A stretch of 64,000 bases of DNA, taken from Acidobacteriota bacterium (GTDB lineage Bacteria; Acidobacteriota; Terriglobia; Terriglobales; Acidobacteriaceae). The notes beneath the pieces are model-generated. The model made no database searches, was not told the DNA's origin, and saw only the letters and a program-made list of their open reading frames with translations. Positions 11,779-20,003 of the stretch are shown here, in pieces (the first letter of the stretch is position 1; every line of letters starts with the position of its first letter). A program made the translations under genes and the position numbers. The stretch lies in contig JABCZH010000016.1 of NCBI GenBank assembly GCA_013289795.1, forward strand, positions 21,069 to 85,068, written 5' to 3'.

Positions 11779-12138
11779 GTGACGGCCAACGAACATGAAT
11801 ATCTCCACGGGATCGCGTTGTTCAACCGGGGCAAGTTCTTCGCCGCACACGAGGTGCTCGAAGACGTGTGGCGGGCTGCGCCCCAGGAAGAGAAGAAAAT
11901 TTGGCAGGGACTCGTCCAGGTAGCCGTCGCCCTTCATCACTACTCCACGGGAAACCGCGTGGGCATGCGGTCGGTGCTGCTGCGAGCGATGAAGAACCTT
12001 GCCGGGCATCCGCGGGACTTCCACGGCGTTCAAGTGCCGCGATTGCTGAAATCGCTCGCCCAGTGGCTGGATGCATTCGATAAGGGCCAGCCGCTTCCGT
12101 CTTTGCCGCGGATCGAAGTGGCCGAACGGGAGCCCTAG
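11779..12138 (+). CDS. DUF309 domain protein
   Basis: 119 residues from GTG 11779; an upstream in-frame extension would run back into the preceding gene and the terminator and is rejected. The family signature is clear: HGIALFNRGKFFAAHEVLEDVW near the N-terminus and WQGLVQVAVALHHYSTGN in the second helix pair. DUF309 proteins are small all-helical proteins with a conserved His-Glu-Trp core (here HEVLEDVW), possibly metal-binding; no function is established. It lies between a terminator and the convergent lipoprotein gene, so it has no operon context to help. Confidence 0.82.
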   Translation: MTANEHEYLHGIALFNRGKFFAAHEVLEDVWRAAPQEEKKIWQGLVQVAVALHHYSTGNRVGMRSVLLRAMKNLAGHPRDFHGVQVPRLLKSLAQWLDAFDKGQPLPSLPRIEVAEREP

Positions 12139-12148
12139 AAGCGCGGAA

Positions 12149-13171
12149 TCACTGCTGCCCATGGCGCTTCTTCCCTGCCGGTTTCGCAGCCGTCTCTCCC
12201 GGCGCGAGCACGCGCTTCACGATCGGCGTGTTCAGCTTGTATTTCCGTTCGGAGGTATTGCCGCCATCGTCTTTCACTCGCAGCACAAACACCGGCAGCG
12301 CGCCTTCTTTGTCAAAGTCCTCCTGGGTAACGGCCGCGGGCAAGACTCCGTTCAGGTTGTGTTCGCGATAGGCGGTTTCGTAACGATGGCGTTTCACGTT
12401 CCAGGTGTAGACCCGCGCCTGGTTGAAGTCGAAATCCAAGCCATCGCGGGGCTCGGTCAGCAGAACCAGATACTGCGGGACTTTCTTGTCCCCATCCGCG
12501 ACCTGGTTGAGCACAAAGAATGCGACGATGCGCTGGCCTTCGGCGTACTGTGCAATTTCGAGCGGTGCGTCAATATCCACCAACCGCGCCAGCACCCAGC
12601 CGACGTGCTGCTCGGGATCACGAATCAGCCACCAATCTTCGACAATCGCGGTGGGAGAGTTCGGCGACTTCCCATCGGCTTTCGCAGTGGGAGCGACTCC
12701 GGGAATAACTTTCTCGGCGGTGGCGCGTTTCAGGACTGATACTTTTGCACCCTGGCTGAGCAGGAACAGGTGTTCGGCCTCACGCCCCGGCTCCAGATGG
12801 ATGTTCGTATCGTTGCGCGTGGTCCCGATGGCCTGGACAGGATGGTTCTGCTCCTGCTGCAACAGCTTTTGGAACCCGTCGAACACCTGCTGACTCACCA
12901 GGTAGCGTTGTTCCATCCAGCCTTCAAGGCCACCCTGGGTGTGCACACGGGCAAAGCGTTTCTCTCGCTCCAGGATCTGGACCTGTTCGCCGTTTTTCAC
13001 CGTTCCATTCTTATTGAAGACTGCGGCCACGCGATCACGCAGAACCACCTGTGGAGCGGAAACATAAGCCATTTCCTGGATTTTGCTGTGGCGGTTGCAA
13101 GCTGTGAGTGATAGCACAGCCAGCGCCAGCGGCACCAAGCTGGAAGCCGACCTGATTTTCAGGGAGGTCAC
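12149..13171 (-). CDS. SH3-domain lipoprotein
   Basis: 340 residues. A lipoprotein signal ends in the lipobox LTAC (Cys25). Residues about 35-95 form a bacterial SH3-like domain (VVLRDRVAAVFNKNG, EQVQILEREKRFARVHTQGGLEGWM) and a second, more divergent copy follows around 115-200 (TNIHLEPGREAEHLFLLSQG, with EDWWLIRD--QHVGWVLARLV). The C-terminal half has no domain I recognise and ends in a basic tail. SH3b domains usually bind peptidoglycan or peptides, so an envelope role is likely. It converges on the DUF309 gene with a gap of only 10 bp. Confidence 0.78.
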   Translation of the reverse strand: MTSLKIRSASSLVPLALAVLSLTACNRHSKIQEMAYVSAPQVVLRDRVAAVFNKNGTVKNGEQVQILEREKRFARVHTQGGLEGWMEQRYLVSQQVFDGFQKLLQQEQNHPVQAIGTTRNDTNIHLEPGREAEHLFLLSQGAKVSVLKRATAEKVIPGVAPTAKADGKSPNSPTAIVEDWWLIRDPEQHVGWVLARLVDIDAPLEIAQYAEGQRIVAFFVLNQVADGDKKVPQYLVLLTEPRDGLDFDFNQARVYTWNVKRHRYETAYREHNLNGVLPAAVTQEDFDKEGALPVFVLRVKDDGGNTSERKYKLNTPIVKRVLAPGETAAKPAGKKRHGQQ

Positions 13172-13232
13172 AAACTCAATATAGCGCAGGTAGTGGACGA
13201 GGAATGTTTAGCGAATTGGTGAGTGGCGCGGA

Positions 13233-14297
13233 TCAATCCCCAAAACACATGCCGATCGCGCGGGCGGCGCAGACCAACTCTCCCTGAGGATCGACGGTTT
13301 TCAACTGGCCGACGGCATCCCCTATGTCCACGGAACCAATGCGTTCATTGCGCAGGCAGACCATTTTTCCGAACGCGCCTTTGGCGATCAGATCCACGGC
13401 AGCCACACCGAAGCGCGTAGCCAGGATGCGGTCAAACGGGGTAGGGGAGCCGCCGCGCTGGATGTGTCCCAGAATACTGACTCGCACTTCCTTGCCGGTA
13501 CCTGCGGCCACGGCGTCGCCGATGCGGGGGCCGACGGAGCCGGTGCGACGCTTTTCCTTCCACTCCTGCGGCAGCTTGATTCCCTCGGCCACCACAATAA
13601 TGGTAAAGCGCTTGCCGAAGCTCTCTCGCAAGGCAACATGCTCACAGATCTTTTGCACGGAAAAGGGAATCTCGGGGATCAGAATGACATGCGCGCCGCC
13701 TGCAATGCCAGCTTCAATGGCGATCCAACCGGCGTCGCGGCCCATGACTTCCACCACCATAATGCGGTGGTGGGATTCGGCGGTGGTGTGAATCTTATCG
13801 ACGGCATCGGTCGCAGTGTGCAGCGCGGTGTCGAAGCCGAATGTCACTTCGGTGGCGCACAGATCGTTGTCGATGGTCTTGGGGACGCCCACAATCTTCA
13901 TGCCTTTTTCGAAGAGTTCCTGGGCAATCTTTTGTGAACCGTCACCGCCGATGCTGATGACCGCGTCGATCCCCAACTTCCGGGAGTTGGCAATCACTGA
14001 GTCGGAGATGTCCCGAATCACCTCGACCCCGTTCTCCATAATTTTGTAGTGGAAGGGATTGCCCCGGTTGGTGGTGCCCAGAATAGTGCCGCCGCGCGGC
14101 AGGATGCCGCTGACATCGGTGAGCGTAAGTTCGCGCGATTTCTCCGGCCAGATCAGGCCATCGAAGCCATCAGGAATGCCGATGACCTTCCACTTGTATT
14201 TCAGGATTGCGGCTTTGACCGCGGCGCGAATCACCGCATTGAGGCCGGGAGCATCGCCCCCTCCGGTGCAGATGCCGATGCAGCGAATCTCAGACAT
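13233..14297 (-). CDS. pfkA: 6-phosphofructokinase (PfkA family, mixed ATP/PPi motif)
   Basis: 354 residues. Family landmarks are GGGDAPGLNAVIR at the N-terminus, GGDGS (117-121), PKTIDND (139-145, with catalytic Asp143), MGRDAGW and the substrate-binding GHIQRGGSPTPFD. The enzyme phosphorylates fructose 6-phosphate in glycolysis. Gly at the second-last position of GGDGS is typical of ATP-dependent enzymes, while Lys in PKTIDND is typical of PPi-dependent and 'group III' ATP enzymes. This combination is known from ATP-dependent group III enzymes, so ATP use is the better guess. It is about 30 residues longer than the E. coli protein and likely has altered allostery. Confidence 0.93.
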   Translation of the reverse strand: MSEIRCIGICTGGGDAPGLNAVIRAAVKAAILKYKWKVIGIPDGFDGLIWPEKSRELTLTDVSGILPRGGTILGTTNRGNPFHYKIMENGVEVIRDISDSVIANSRKLGIDAVISIGGDGSQKIAQELFEKGMKIVGVPKTIDNDLCATEVTFGFDTALHTATDAVDKIHTTAESHHRIMVVEVMGRDAGWIAIEAGIAGGAHVILIPEIPFSVQKICEHVALRESFGKRFTIIVVAEGIKLPQEWKEKRRTGSVGPRIGDAVAAGTGKEVRVSILGHIQRGGSPTPFDRILATRFGVAAVDLIAKGAFGKMVCLRNERIGSVDIGDAVGQLKTVDPQGELVCAARAIGMCFGD

Positions 14298-14313
14298 AGT
14301 GACGGGGCAATTG

Positions 14314-14970
14314 CTAGGTTCCCGTAACCGAGAAATTGAGCACCCCTGTAATGTTGGTTGTCGGGTCGGTGGCGATCACCTGGAAAGTCTGTGCTGTACC
14401 TCCGGCTCCGGATGTCGTGGTTAGGAATCCCGAATTCGGATCGATACTCACACCCGTGATGGTGGCTGGATTAGTGGTCCAGGTGACCGATGTGGTTACG
14501 TCAACCTGTTTTCCATCTGCGGTGGCGGTCGCTACAAATTGTTCAGTGGTGCCAAATGGGATGCTCGTCTTACCGTCGGCGGTCGTGACCTTGATCGACG
14601 TGATTCCGCCAATGGTGACTGTAATAGTTGCCGTGCCGGTTTGAGTACCGGAAGCGGCCGTAATTATTGAACTCCCTTGTCCGACGCCGGTAACCAGCCC
14701 AGATTTGCTGACTGATGCCGCGCTGGGAGTGCCGGTGCTCCAACTCACGCCGCTGGTCAACGACGAAGTGCTGCCATCGTTGAAGGTGCCCGTTGCGCTC
14801 ATTTGGACGGTTTCTGTGGTCTGAATGGTTGCAGTCGGACCGACTGTGATCCCAGTCAGCACGGGGTCAACAAAGAAGCCGTTGCAGGCCACTCCTACAG
14901 CGAACAAAAGTAGGGTCGCAAACGCAGCCAGAATCTCGAGTTTCTTCTTGCCAGTTAACATGTTAAACAA
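14314..14970 (-). CDS. BIG2 (bacterial Ig-like) domain lipoprotein
   Basis: 218 residues with a basic N-terminus, hydrophobic segment and lipobox-like VGVAC, so probably a lipoprotein. Two Ig-like repeats follow: one with VQMSATGTFNDGSTSSLTSG, VSWSTGTPSAASVSKSG and LVTGVGQGSSIITA, the second diverged with VTTSVTWTT and ITGVSIDPNSGFLTTTS. Such proteins are surface or periplasmic and usually adhesive or structural; no ligand can be named. The gene is 16 bp upstream of pfkA on the same strand, but a functional link is unlikely. A start at residue 4 is equally possible. Confidence 0.8.
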   Translation of the reverse strand: MFNMLTGKKKLEILAAFATLLLFAVGVACNGFFVDPVLTGITVGPTATIQTTETVQMSATGTFNDGSTSSLTSGVSWSTGTPSAASVSKSGLVTGVGQGSSIITAASGTQTGTATITVTIGGITSIKVTTADGKTSIPFGTTEQFVATATADGKQVDVTTSVTWTTNPATITGVSIDPNSGFLTTTSGAGGTAQTFQVIATDPTTNITGVLNFSVTGT

Positions 14971-15160
14971 TCCTCAACCAAGTATCTTTCTTGCTCGCCG
15001 CGCCCCTATGAAAATTGTAGCAGAGAAAAACACGGGCTAGCGCGGTTACGGGTACTTCGGTTACCAAATCGGGAACGATGCGCTCTTTGATAGAACGTAG
15101 CCGAGGAGCAGAACTTGCACGGAAGATTTGGACGCTTGAGGAAGCGGCGTTTCGGAGAAG

Positions 15161-15595
15161 CTAGTTGGCTCTCTTCGCCTTGGCGATGCGCTCGTCAATC
15201 GGCTTGCGGCCGGCAAACCCCTCGCTCACGCTGTGCCAGTGAGTGATTCCAGTTTCTCCCAGCTTCCAGCACAGCAGCACGATGCGGCCATCCACTTCGC
15301 AGGGGAAATCGAGCAGGCCGGTGTCGAGGTCTTTCACCTGCACGCCGGTGGAGTCGATCTCCGCCAGGGCATCTTTGACCCGCTGAATCGCCTTCTCGCG
15401 CTCCGCTTTGCGGCGCGCCATGTGAACCACACTCACTTGCAGCCCGCCCTGCAGGAACACCCGATGCGCCAGTTCTTGCAGCTCAGTGTCCACGCATTCG
15501 ATGAGCTTCTTCCCCTCAATCGAAGCACGCAGGAGTGACTCGAGGGTGGATAGCAACATCTGGGCTTCTTCGAGGGTGAAAGTGCGGTCGGCCAT
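15161..15595 (-). CDS. DUF2203 domain protein
   Basis: 144 residues from ATG 15595 (MADRTFTLEEAQ); a longer frame to 15679 would be translated through a 7-bp repeat array and is rejected. The family pattern is FTLEEAQ at the start, KDLDTGLLDFPCEVDGRIVLLCWKLGE near 90-117 and HWHSVSEGFAGRKPI near the end. The DLDTGLLDFP and LCWKLGE-W-H motifs define DUF2203, a small conserved protein without known function, in which the conserved His and Glu could bind metal. Monocistronic or co-transcribed with nothing obvious. Confidence 0.88.
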   Translation of the reverse strand: MADRTFTLEEAQMLLSTLESLLRASIEGKKLIECVDTELQELAHRVFLQGGLQVSVVHMARRKAEREKAIQRVKDALAEIDSTGVQVKDLDTGLLDFPCEVDGRIVLLCWKLGETGITHWHSVSEGFAGRKPIDERIAKAKRAN

Positions 15596-15634
15596 GGGGT
15601 ATAGATCTATCTTAGCACCGGGCTTGGGTGGCGC

Positions 15635-15724
15635 GTCGTCGGTCGTTGGCCGTTGGCAGGAACTGTTCGTGATCTGCACATATTAAAGCTTTGGGCCTAC
15701 GACCGACGACCCACGACCAACGAC
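15635..15724. repeat. Inverted heptamer array upstream of the DUF2203 gene
   Basis: Left, 15635-15655: GTCGTCG, GTCGTTG, GCCGTTG. Right, 15697-15724: CTACGAC, CGACGAC, CCACGAC, CAACGAC, the exact complement pattern. It ends three bases before the nadA stop codon. Confidence 0.88.
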
Positions 15725-15727
15725 GGT

Positions 15728-16840
15728 TTATTGGATTTCCAGCATCCGATCCAGCGCCACCTTTGCCCAGTGCTTTACATCGTCTTTCACTTTGATCTGG
15801 TTGACGATGTTGCCTTCGGCGAGGTTCTCCAGCGCCCAGCACAGGTGCTGTGGCGAGATGCGGAACATGGTCGTGCACAGGCAGCCAGAGTCGTCGAGAG
15901 TGATGACTTTTTTCCCTTCGTCTGCGAATTCCTTGCCCATGCGATTGACCAGGTGAATCTCGGTCCCGACCGCAAACATGGTGTGCGACGGCGCCTCACG
16001 GATGATCTTGAGCAGGCCTTCGGTGGAACCGATGCCATCGGCCTTCTGGCAGACTTCCCAACGGCATTCGGGATGCACAATCACGCGAATGCCAGGATAC
16101 TTGGCGCGAACGTTGTCCACGTGCTCGGGCAGGAAACGCTGGTGGACGGAGCAATGACCTTTCCACAAGATCACCTTGGCCTGGCGCAAACGATCTGGAG
16201 TCAGACCACCGTTGAGCATATAGGGATCCCAGACCACCATTTCATTGAGCGGAATGCCGAGGTTGTAACCAGTGTTGCGGCCAAGATGCTGGTCGGGAAG
16301 AAAGAGAAGTTTGGGAGTTTTCGCGAAGCCCCACTGAAATGCACCATCCGCGTTCGATGATGTGCAAACGACGCCGCCCCGCTCGCCACAGAAAGCTTTT
16401 ATAGCAGCGGTAGAATTCATATAGGTGATGGGCGTCACGCCCGCACCGGAATCGTCGGTCAAACCGGCGGCCACCAGATGCTCCCAGCAATTCTCCACTT
16501 GCGTGATTTCTGCCATATCAGCCATGGAGCAGCCGGCGTTGAGATCGGGAAGGACCGTGACCTGGCCGGGACGGCTGAGAACATCGGCGCTCTCGGCCAT
16601 GAAGTGGACGCCGCAAAAGACGATGTATTTGCCTCCGGCGCGCGCCGCCTGCTGGGCTAGCTTGTAGGAGTCGCCACGATAGTCGGCGAAGCGGATGACT
16701 TCATCGCGTTGATAGTGGTGCCCGAGAACAACGCATTCGCGGCCCAGAGCTCCGCGGGCAGCGGCGATGCGCTCGTCCATGGTGCTATCGGGCAGAAGGA
16801 GATAATTTTCCAGACTGCAAACTGCGGTCGCTGTAGCCAT
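15728..16840 (-). CDS. nadA: Quinolinate synthase
   Basis: 370 residues. NadA condenses iminoaspartate with dihydroxyacetone phosphate to quinolinate in NAD synthesis and carries an oxygen-sensitive [4Fe-4S] cluster. The three cluster cysteines are visible in NAGCSMAD (near 104), HPECRWEVC and DDSGCLCTTM; GHHYQRDEV near 40 and GVHFMAESA bind substrate. Length and motifs are those of the long NadA type. nadB and nadC are not in the window. A heptamer repeat array ends three bases after the stop codon. Confidence 0.97.
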   Translation of the reverse strand: MATATAVCSLENYLLLPDSTMDERIAAARGALGRECVVLGHHYQRDEVIRFADYRGDSYKLAQQAARAGGKYIVFCGVHFMAESADVLSRPGQVTVLPDLNAGCSMADMAEITQVENCWEHLVAAGLTDDSGAGVTPITYMNSTAAIKAFCGERGGVVCTSSNADGAFQWGFAKTPKLLFLPDQHLGRNTGYNLGIPLNEMVVWDPYMLNGGLTPDRLRQAKVILWKGHCSVHQRFLPEHVDNVRAKYPGIRVIVHPECRWEVCQKADGIGSTEGLLKIIREAPSHTMFAVGTEIHLVNRMGKEFADEGKKVITLDDSGCLCTTMFRISPQHLCWALENLAEGNIVNQIKVKDDVKHWAKVALDRMLEIQ

Positions 16841-17175
16841 CGTTATGTCTCGCCTTCAGCTCCAAATAAGCAGTAGCGCGCTTGGCGCGCACTCCGCTCG
16901 ATCTGGAACGGGGATGTTGAAAGCAACTCAGCGGCTACAGCCGGTTCACTACGTCTTTCGACGCCCAACCGGCGGGGATGTTGATAGCCGTTTAGTGATT
17001 CTTCACTAATAGTAGGATGCCTAGCCGCGGGAGAAGGTTCGCCTTTTTGTGCTAACCGAAGTCACACCCGCAAATGACTGGGTAACCTGCGTACATTGTG
17101 CACTTCCGACAGTGCAAAACGCAAATTGCATTGCCTTTTCCCCGTGGCCCTCTGTGTTCTCTGTGGTTGCGGTTG
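16841..17175. other. Intergenic region upstream of nadA
   Basis: 335 bp without a gene. It contains a 7-bp inverted repeat TTAGTGA-ttct-TCACTAA (16992-17009), a possible operator, two direct copies of GGGGATGTTGA (near 16910 and 16976), and the short repeat CTCTGTGTTCTCTGTGGTT near 17150. No clear promoter or terminator can be assigned. Confidence 0.4.
17149..17168. repeat. CTCTGTG-type short intergenic repeat, copy 1
   Basis: CCTCTGTGTTCTCTGTGGTT: two copies of CTCTGTG with a 9-base step, ending in the core CTCTGTGGTT that recurs at 31567-31576 and, inverted, at 38084-38093. It lies just after the 3' end of the DUF1906 gene. Confidence 0.6.
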
Positions 17176-18024
17176 TCAGCGACTTCTGCCTTGCGACGGA
17201 TCCGGCGACGTGGCCGTCTCGACGTCAATGTGCAGCTTTTGTCGGACATCCACCTGCGGCGGATAGCAATTGCCGTCGGCGTTGTGGGTGGCCGGGCATC
17301 CAGCCGAAACGTCTCTTCGCGGTGATTGAGCAAACTGCCAGACATCGGCAAAGCCAATTCCGCTGTCTGCGGGGCTCGGTGGCTTTCTCGGAAAAGCACA
17401 TCCTGGAGCGGGCGGACAGGCGTCATCCGTGACGAAGTAAACGATCTTGCGGCCGCCGGCATTCTGGCGAATGTCGTTGGCCGTGACAATCGTTGTGCCC
17501 CGATCTTCTTCAGCCGGAATGCCGGAGCAATAAATGCCGGCGCGAAAGCCGGAAGCGTTCACGCCATCGACCCAGGCATAGATGTAGGCTTTCTGCTCAG
17601 GCAGCATGCGTCCACCCTGTTCCTGGTCGAGAAAGATGATGGTGTCGCCGGGAAATCCCTCGCGATGAGCCGCCGCAACCGCGGCTTTCGCATCGGATTT
17701 GCCAAGAGCCGTCGCGCGGGAAACGGTTTTCAGGTCGGCGTAGAGCCTGCCGTTAAACAGCACCAGAAATCCAAATCCCGCGGCTTGCAGTTTGGGACGC
17801 TTCCCTATCCAGGTGTTGACGCGCGCACTCGGAGGCCGGCTTAGCCAGTACCCTGCGAATGAAAACGCCTTGCGCAGAGCTTGTAGATTCTGGTCGCCGG
17901 GATAGTTGTTGCGGTCGAAACCGAGATAGGCCTGTTGGCTCGCTGTGGGATTGGATTGGGCTCTAGCGTAGTGGCTTGAACCCAGTACGGCCATCGCGAC
18001 GACACCTAGCGCGATTCGTTTCAC
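17176..18024 (-). CDS. Secreted DUF1906 (glycoside-hydrolase-like) protein
   Basis: 282 residues with a signal peptide (MKRIALGVVAMAVLGSSHYARA). The mature part fits the DUF1906 TIM-barrel family related to GH25-like domains: YLGFDRNNYPGDQNLQALRKAFSFAGYWL, GFGFLVLFNGR, DTIIFLDQEQGG (acidic residues at the end of a barrel strand), GIYCSG and VWQFAQ. DUF1906 proteins are thought to act on cell-wall or other glycans, but activity is not proven. Its start overlaps the preceding gene's stop by four bases, so the two are translationally coupled. Confidence 0.8.
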   Translation of the reverse strand: MKRIALGVVAMAVLGSSHYARAQSNPTASQQAYLGFDRNNYPGDQNLQALRKAFSFAGYWLSRPPSARVNTWIGKRPKLQAAGFGFLVLFNGRLYADLKTVSRATALGKSDAKAAVAAAHREGFPGDTIIFLDQEQGGRMLPEQKAYIYAWVDGVNASGFRAGIYCSGIPAEEDRGTTIVTANDIRQNAGGRKIVYFVTDDACPPAPGCAFPRKPPSPADSGIGFADVWQFAQSPRRDVSAGCPATHNADGNCYPPQVDVRQKLHIDVETATSPDPSQGRSR

Positions 18025-18638
18025 GCAGACGATCTTACCGCAACGACACTTGGATCACCGCTCAGGGCTGCAATACATTCCTCGCGAATTCGCCAAATCT
18101 CATCGAGGTCATACCCAGAAGCCCCGCTGGATTCGGCTATCCAGCGCCGCAGGAATTGCCGATGAAGAGTGGCCTTGTAATCGGTGATCTGTTCGGCGCC
18201 GATGTCTTCCTCGTATAAGAATTGCGCAATAGCCTTCGGGGGATGAGAACCGATCTCGCGCGTAACATCGATTCGTTTTTCGCTGTACCGAAGATAACAA
18301 TGTGCTTCCGGAAGGACCACTAGTCCATGCTTCTTGAGGATGAGCCCAACGCCGGGCGTGTTGCGCTCGTGCATTTCGTAAATTCCGAGGACGAGCGCCA
18401 CGTTCAATCCTTGCTCGGTGGCCAGCCTGCGAAGAAGCGCGTGCTTAGTGCTGCAGGTTCCGCGGTTTTCGCGCATGACGATCAGGGGATCGCTGATATT
18501 GGGGTTCCGACCGTATGGCAAGCGACTGACCAGCCTGGCGGCTGCGCGATAATCGAGCGATCCGGCCCGGATGAAGGCTGCGGAGACGTCGCCGGCTGGT
18601 TTCAGCGCTACAGGCTCAAGAAGGTTCCAGGAATGCAT
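18021..18638 (-). CDS. Transglutaminase-like cysteine protein
   Basis: 205 residues, no signal peptide. The segment MRENRGTCSTKHALLRRLA (around 55-73) has a Cys at the start of a helix, followed later by EAHCYLRY and RIDVTRE, giving a possible Cys-His-Asp triad in the order found in transglutaminase-like folds. I infer this from the motif order; overall similarity cannot be tested here. The conserved CSxKHALL motif is known from uncharacterised bacterial proteins. It lies 20 bp after moaA and overlaps the DUF1906 gene (ATGA), so the three may be one transcript. Confidence 0.6.
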   Translation of the reverse strand: MHSWNLLEPVALKPAGDVSAAFIRAGSLDYRAAARLVSRLPYGRNPNISDPLIVMRENRGTCSTKHALLRRLATEQGLNVALVLGIYEMHERNTPGVGLILKKHGLVVLPEAHCYLRYSEKRIDVTREIGSHPPKAIAQFLYEEDIGAEQITDYKATLHRQFLRRWIAESSGASGYDLDEIWRIREECIAALSGDPSVVAVRSSA

Positions 18639-18658
18639 TGCTGCGCCCCTTGCTTTAA

Positions 18659-19648
18659 CTAGCCCCCAATGTGCACCATCGTCCGCGACGCCGGCACGAA
18701 ATCCGGTTCGCCGATGTGGTGCCGCTCTTCTTTCTTCTGGATTACGCCACGGATGAATTCGGCCAACTCTTCATCCGACGCTCCACGTTGCATCTGCGTG
18801 TGCAGATCGTGGTCCCAGACCGAGAACAGGCAGGTACGAATTTTGCCGTCGGAAGTGATGCGAATTCGGCTGCAGTGGCCGCAGAAGGGATGAGAAACCG
18901 GCGCGATAATTCCAATCTCGCCGACGCCGTCATCGAAACGATAGCGCCGCGCGGTTTCACTGCGAGCGTGGGGAATCTCGACCAGCGGACGGTACTCGGC
19001 CATGCGTTGCACGATTTCATCCAGCGTGACTACGGTCTTGGGTGACCAGCTGCGATCTTCTTCCAGCGGCATGAATTCGATGAAGCGCACGACTACGCCC
19101 TCCTCGCGAGCAAACATGCCGAAAGGGATGATCTGGTCTTCGTTGAAGCCACGCATCAGCACGCAGTTCACTTTGACTGGCCACAGACCGGTTCGCCGGG
19201 CAGTTCGAATTCCCGCCAGGACGTTGTCGTATCCATCCGGCACCCTGGTGATGCGGGCGAAACGGTCGGGATCGACCGCGTCCATGCTGACGGTCACGCG
19301 TTGCAGCCCGGCTTCTCTCAGCGGCTGCGCCATGTCCGCAAGCAGATGTCCGTTGGTGGTGAGAGCGAGATCGAGCGGGTCACCGTCAACATCGCGCAGT
19401 TTGGCAAGCTCACGGACAAAGTCGATGACGCCTCCGCGCAACAGCGGTTCACCACCTGTCAGGCGAACTTTCTTGATCCCCATTCCCGCAAGTACGCGGG
19501 CCATGCGAAAGTAATCCGAAAACGGCAAATCGCCATAGAGTGCGCCTTCGTTGCCGGTGCGGCAGTAAACACACTTGTAGTTACAGCGGTCGGTGATGGA
19601 GATCCGCAGGTCGGTGATGGCGCGTCCGAATTTGTCGGAGAGGAACAG
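18659..19648 (-). CDS. moaA: GTP 3',8-cyclase MoaA (molybdenum cofactor synthesis), apparent CTG start
   Basis: Radical SAM enzyme for the first step of molybdopterin synthesis. From 19648 the product has 329 residues, the normal MoaA length: FGRAITDLRISITDRC with the CxxxCxxC cluster (Cys22, 26, 29), TGGEPLLR, the second cluster CGHC...CLF and the C-terminal Gly-Gly. There is no ATG, GTG or TTG between an in-frame TAA at 19675-19673 and the cluster; the first usable codon is CTG 19648, with AGGAG seven bases before it. That AGGAG belongs to a 7-bp repeat array abutting the gene. The first downstream conventional start (TTG 19528) would remove the essential cluster. A sequencing error remains possible. 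Confidence 0.88.
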   Translation of the reverse strand: MFLSDKFGRAITDLRISITDRCNYKCVYCRTGNEGALYGDLPFSDYFRMARVLAGMGIKKVRLTGGEPLLRGGVIDFVRELAKLRDVDGDPLDLALTTNGHLLADMAQPLREAGLQRVTVSMDAVDPDRFARITRVPDGYDNVLAGIRTARRTGLWPVKVNCVLMRGFNEDQIIPFGMFAREEGVVVRFIEFMPLEEDRSWSPKTVVTLDEIVQRMAEYRPLVEIPHARSETARRYRFDDGVGEIGIIAPVSHPFCGHCSRIRITSDGKIRTCLFSVWDHDLHTQMQRGASDEELAEFIRGVIQKKEERHHIGEPDFVPASRTMVHIGG

Positions 19649-19676
19649 CTTTTGGCTCCTGGCCTCTGGCTCTTAG
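19649..19676. repeat. Heptamer array at the moaA start
   Basis: Four 7-bp units CTTTTGG, CTCCTGG, CCTCTGG, CTCTTAG (plus strand) directly abut the first codon of moaA. On the coding strand the array supplies AGGAG seven bases before CTG 19648 and an in-frame stop further up. Confidence 0.75.
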
Positions 19677-19945
19677 CTAACACACTTCGTGAACGGAAAA
19701 GATACGCAGGCGGGATAAATCCCGGGGGCATTTCCTTTCCAATGGTCCTCGTAAGGACGGGGAGGCGCGGGCGTTTCCACCCGCACCCTCGGAATGTAGC
19801 GCCGCCGTGCTGGCGGATGTCCTGCGGGCGTGACGCCCCGCAGACCACATCCCTCGCCGCCGCAGCCGGGTATGCCCGAGGCTGCGGTGGTCGGAAACTC
19901 ATGTTTATTATAAGCCGCCACTGGGGACGGCGCATCGCAATGCGC
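19677..19945. other. Intergenic region with GC-rich palindromes before vapBC
   Basis: About 270 bp with no gene. Two strong hairpins are close together: 19822-19843 (CTGCGGGCGT with ACGCCCCGCAG, one bulge) and 19860-19887 (CCGCAGCC with GGCTGCGG, inner GGG/CCC). They look like mobile palindromic units rather than terminators, since no T-run follows. Confidence 0.5.
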
Positions 19946-19987
19946 TTGTCAAGCCGAAATCGTTTCGTATATACTCTACATATATAC
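19946..19987 (+). promoter_or_regulatory. vapBC promoter with overlapping operator palindrome
   Basis: TTGTCA (19946-19951), an 18-bp spacer and TATACT (19970-19975) form a good promoter. An inverted repeat GTATATA (19967-19973) / TATATAC (19981-19987) with a 7-bp spacer overlaps the -10 box and lies just before the Shine-Dalgarno sequence. VapB-type antitoxins usually bind such palindromes with VapC to repress their own operon. Confidence 0.6.
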
Positions 19988-20003
19988 ATTCAAGGAGGTG
20001 CGC

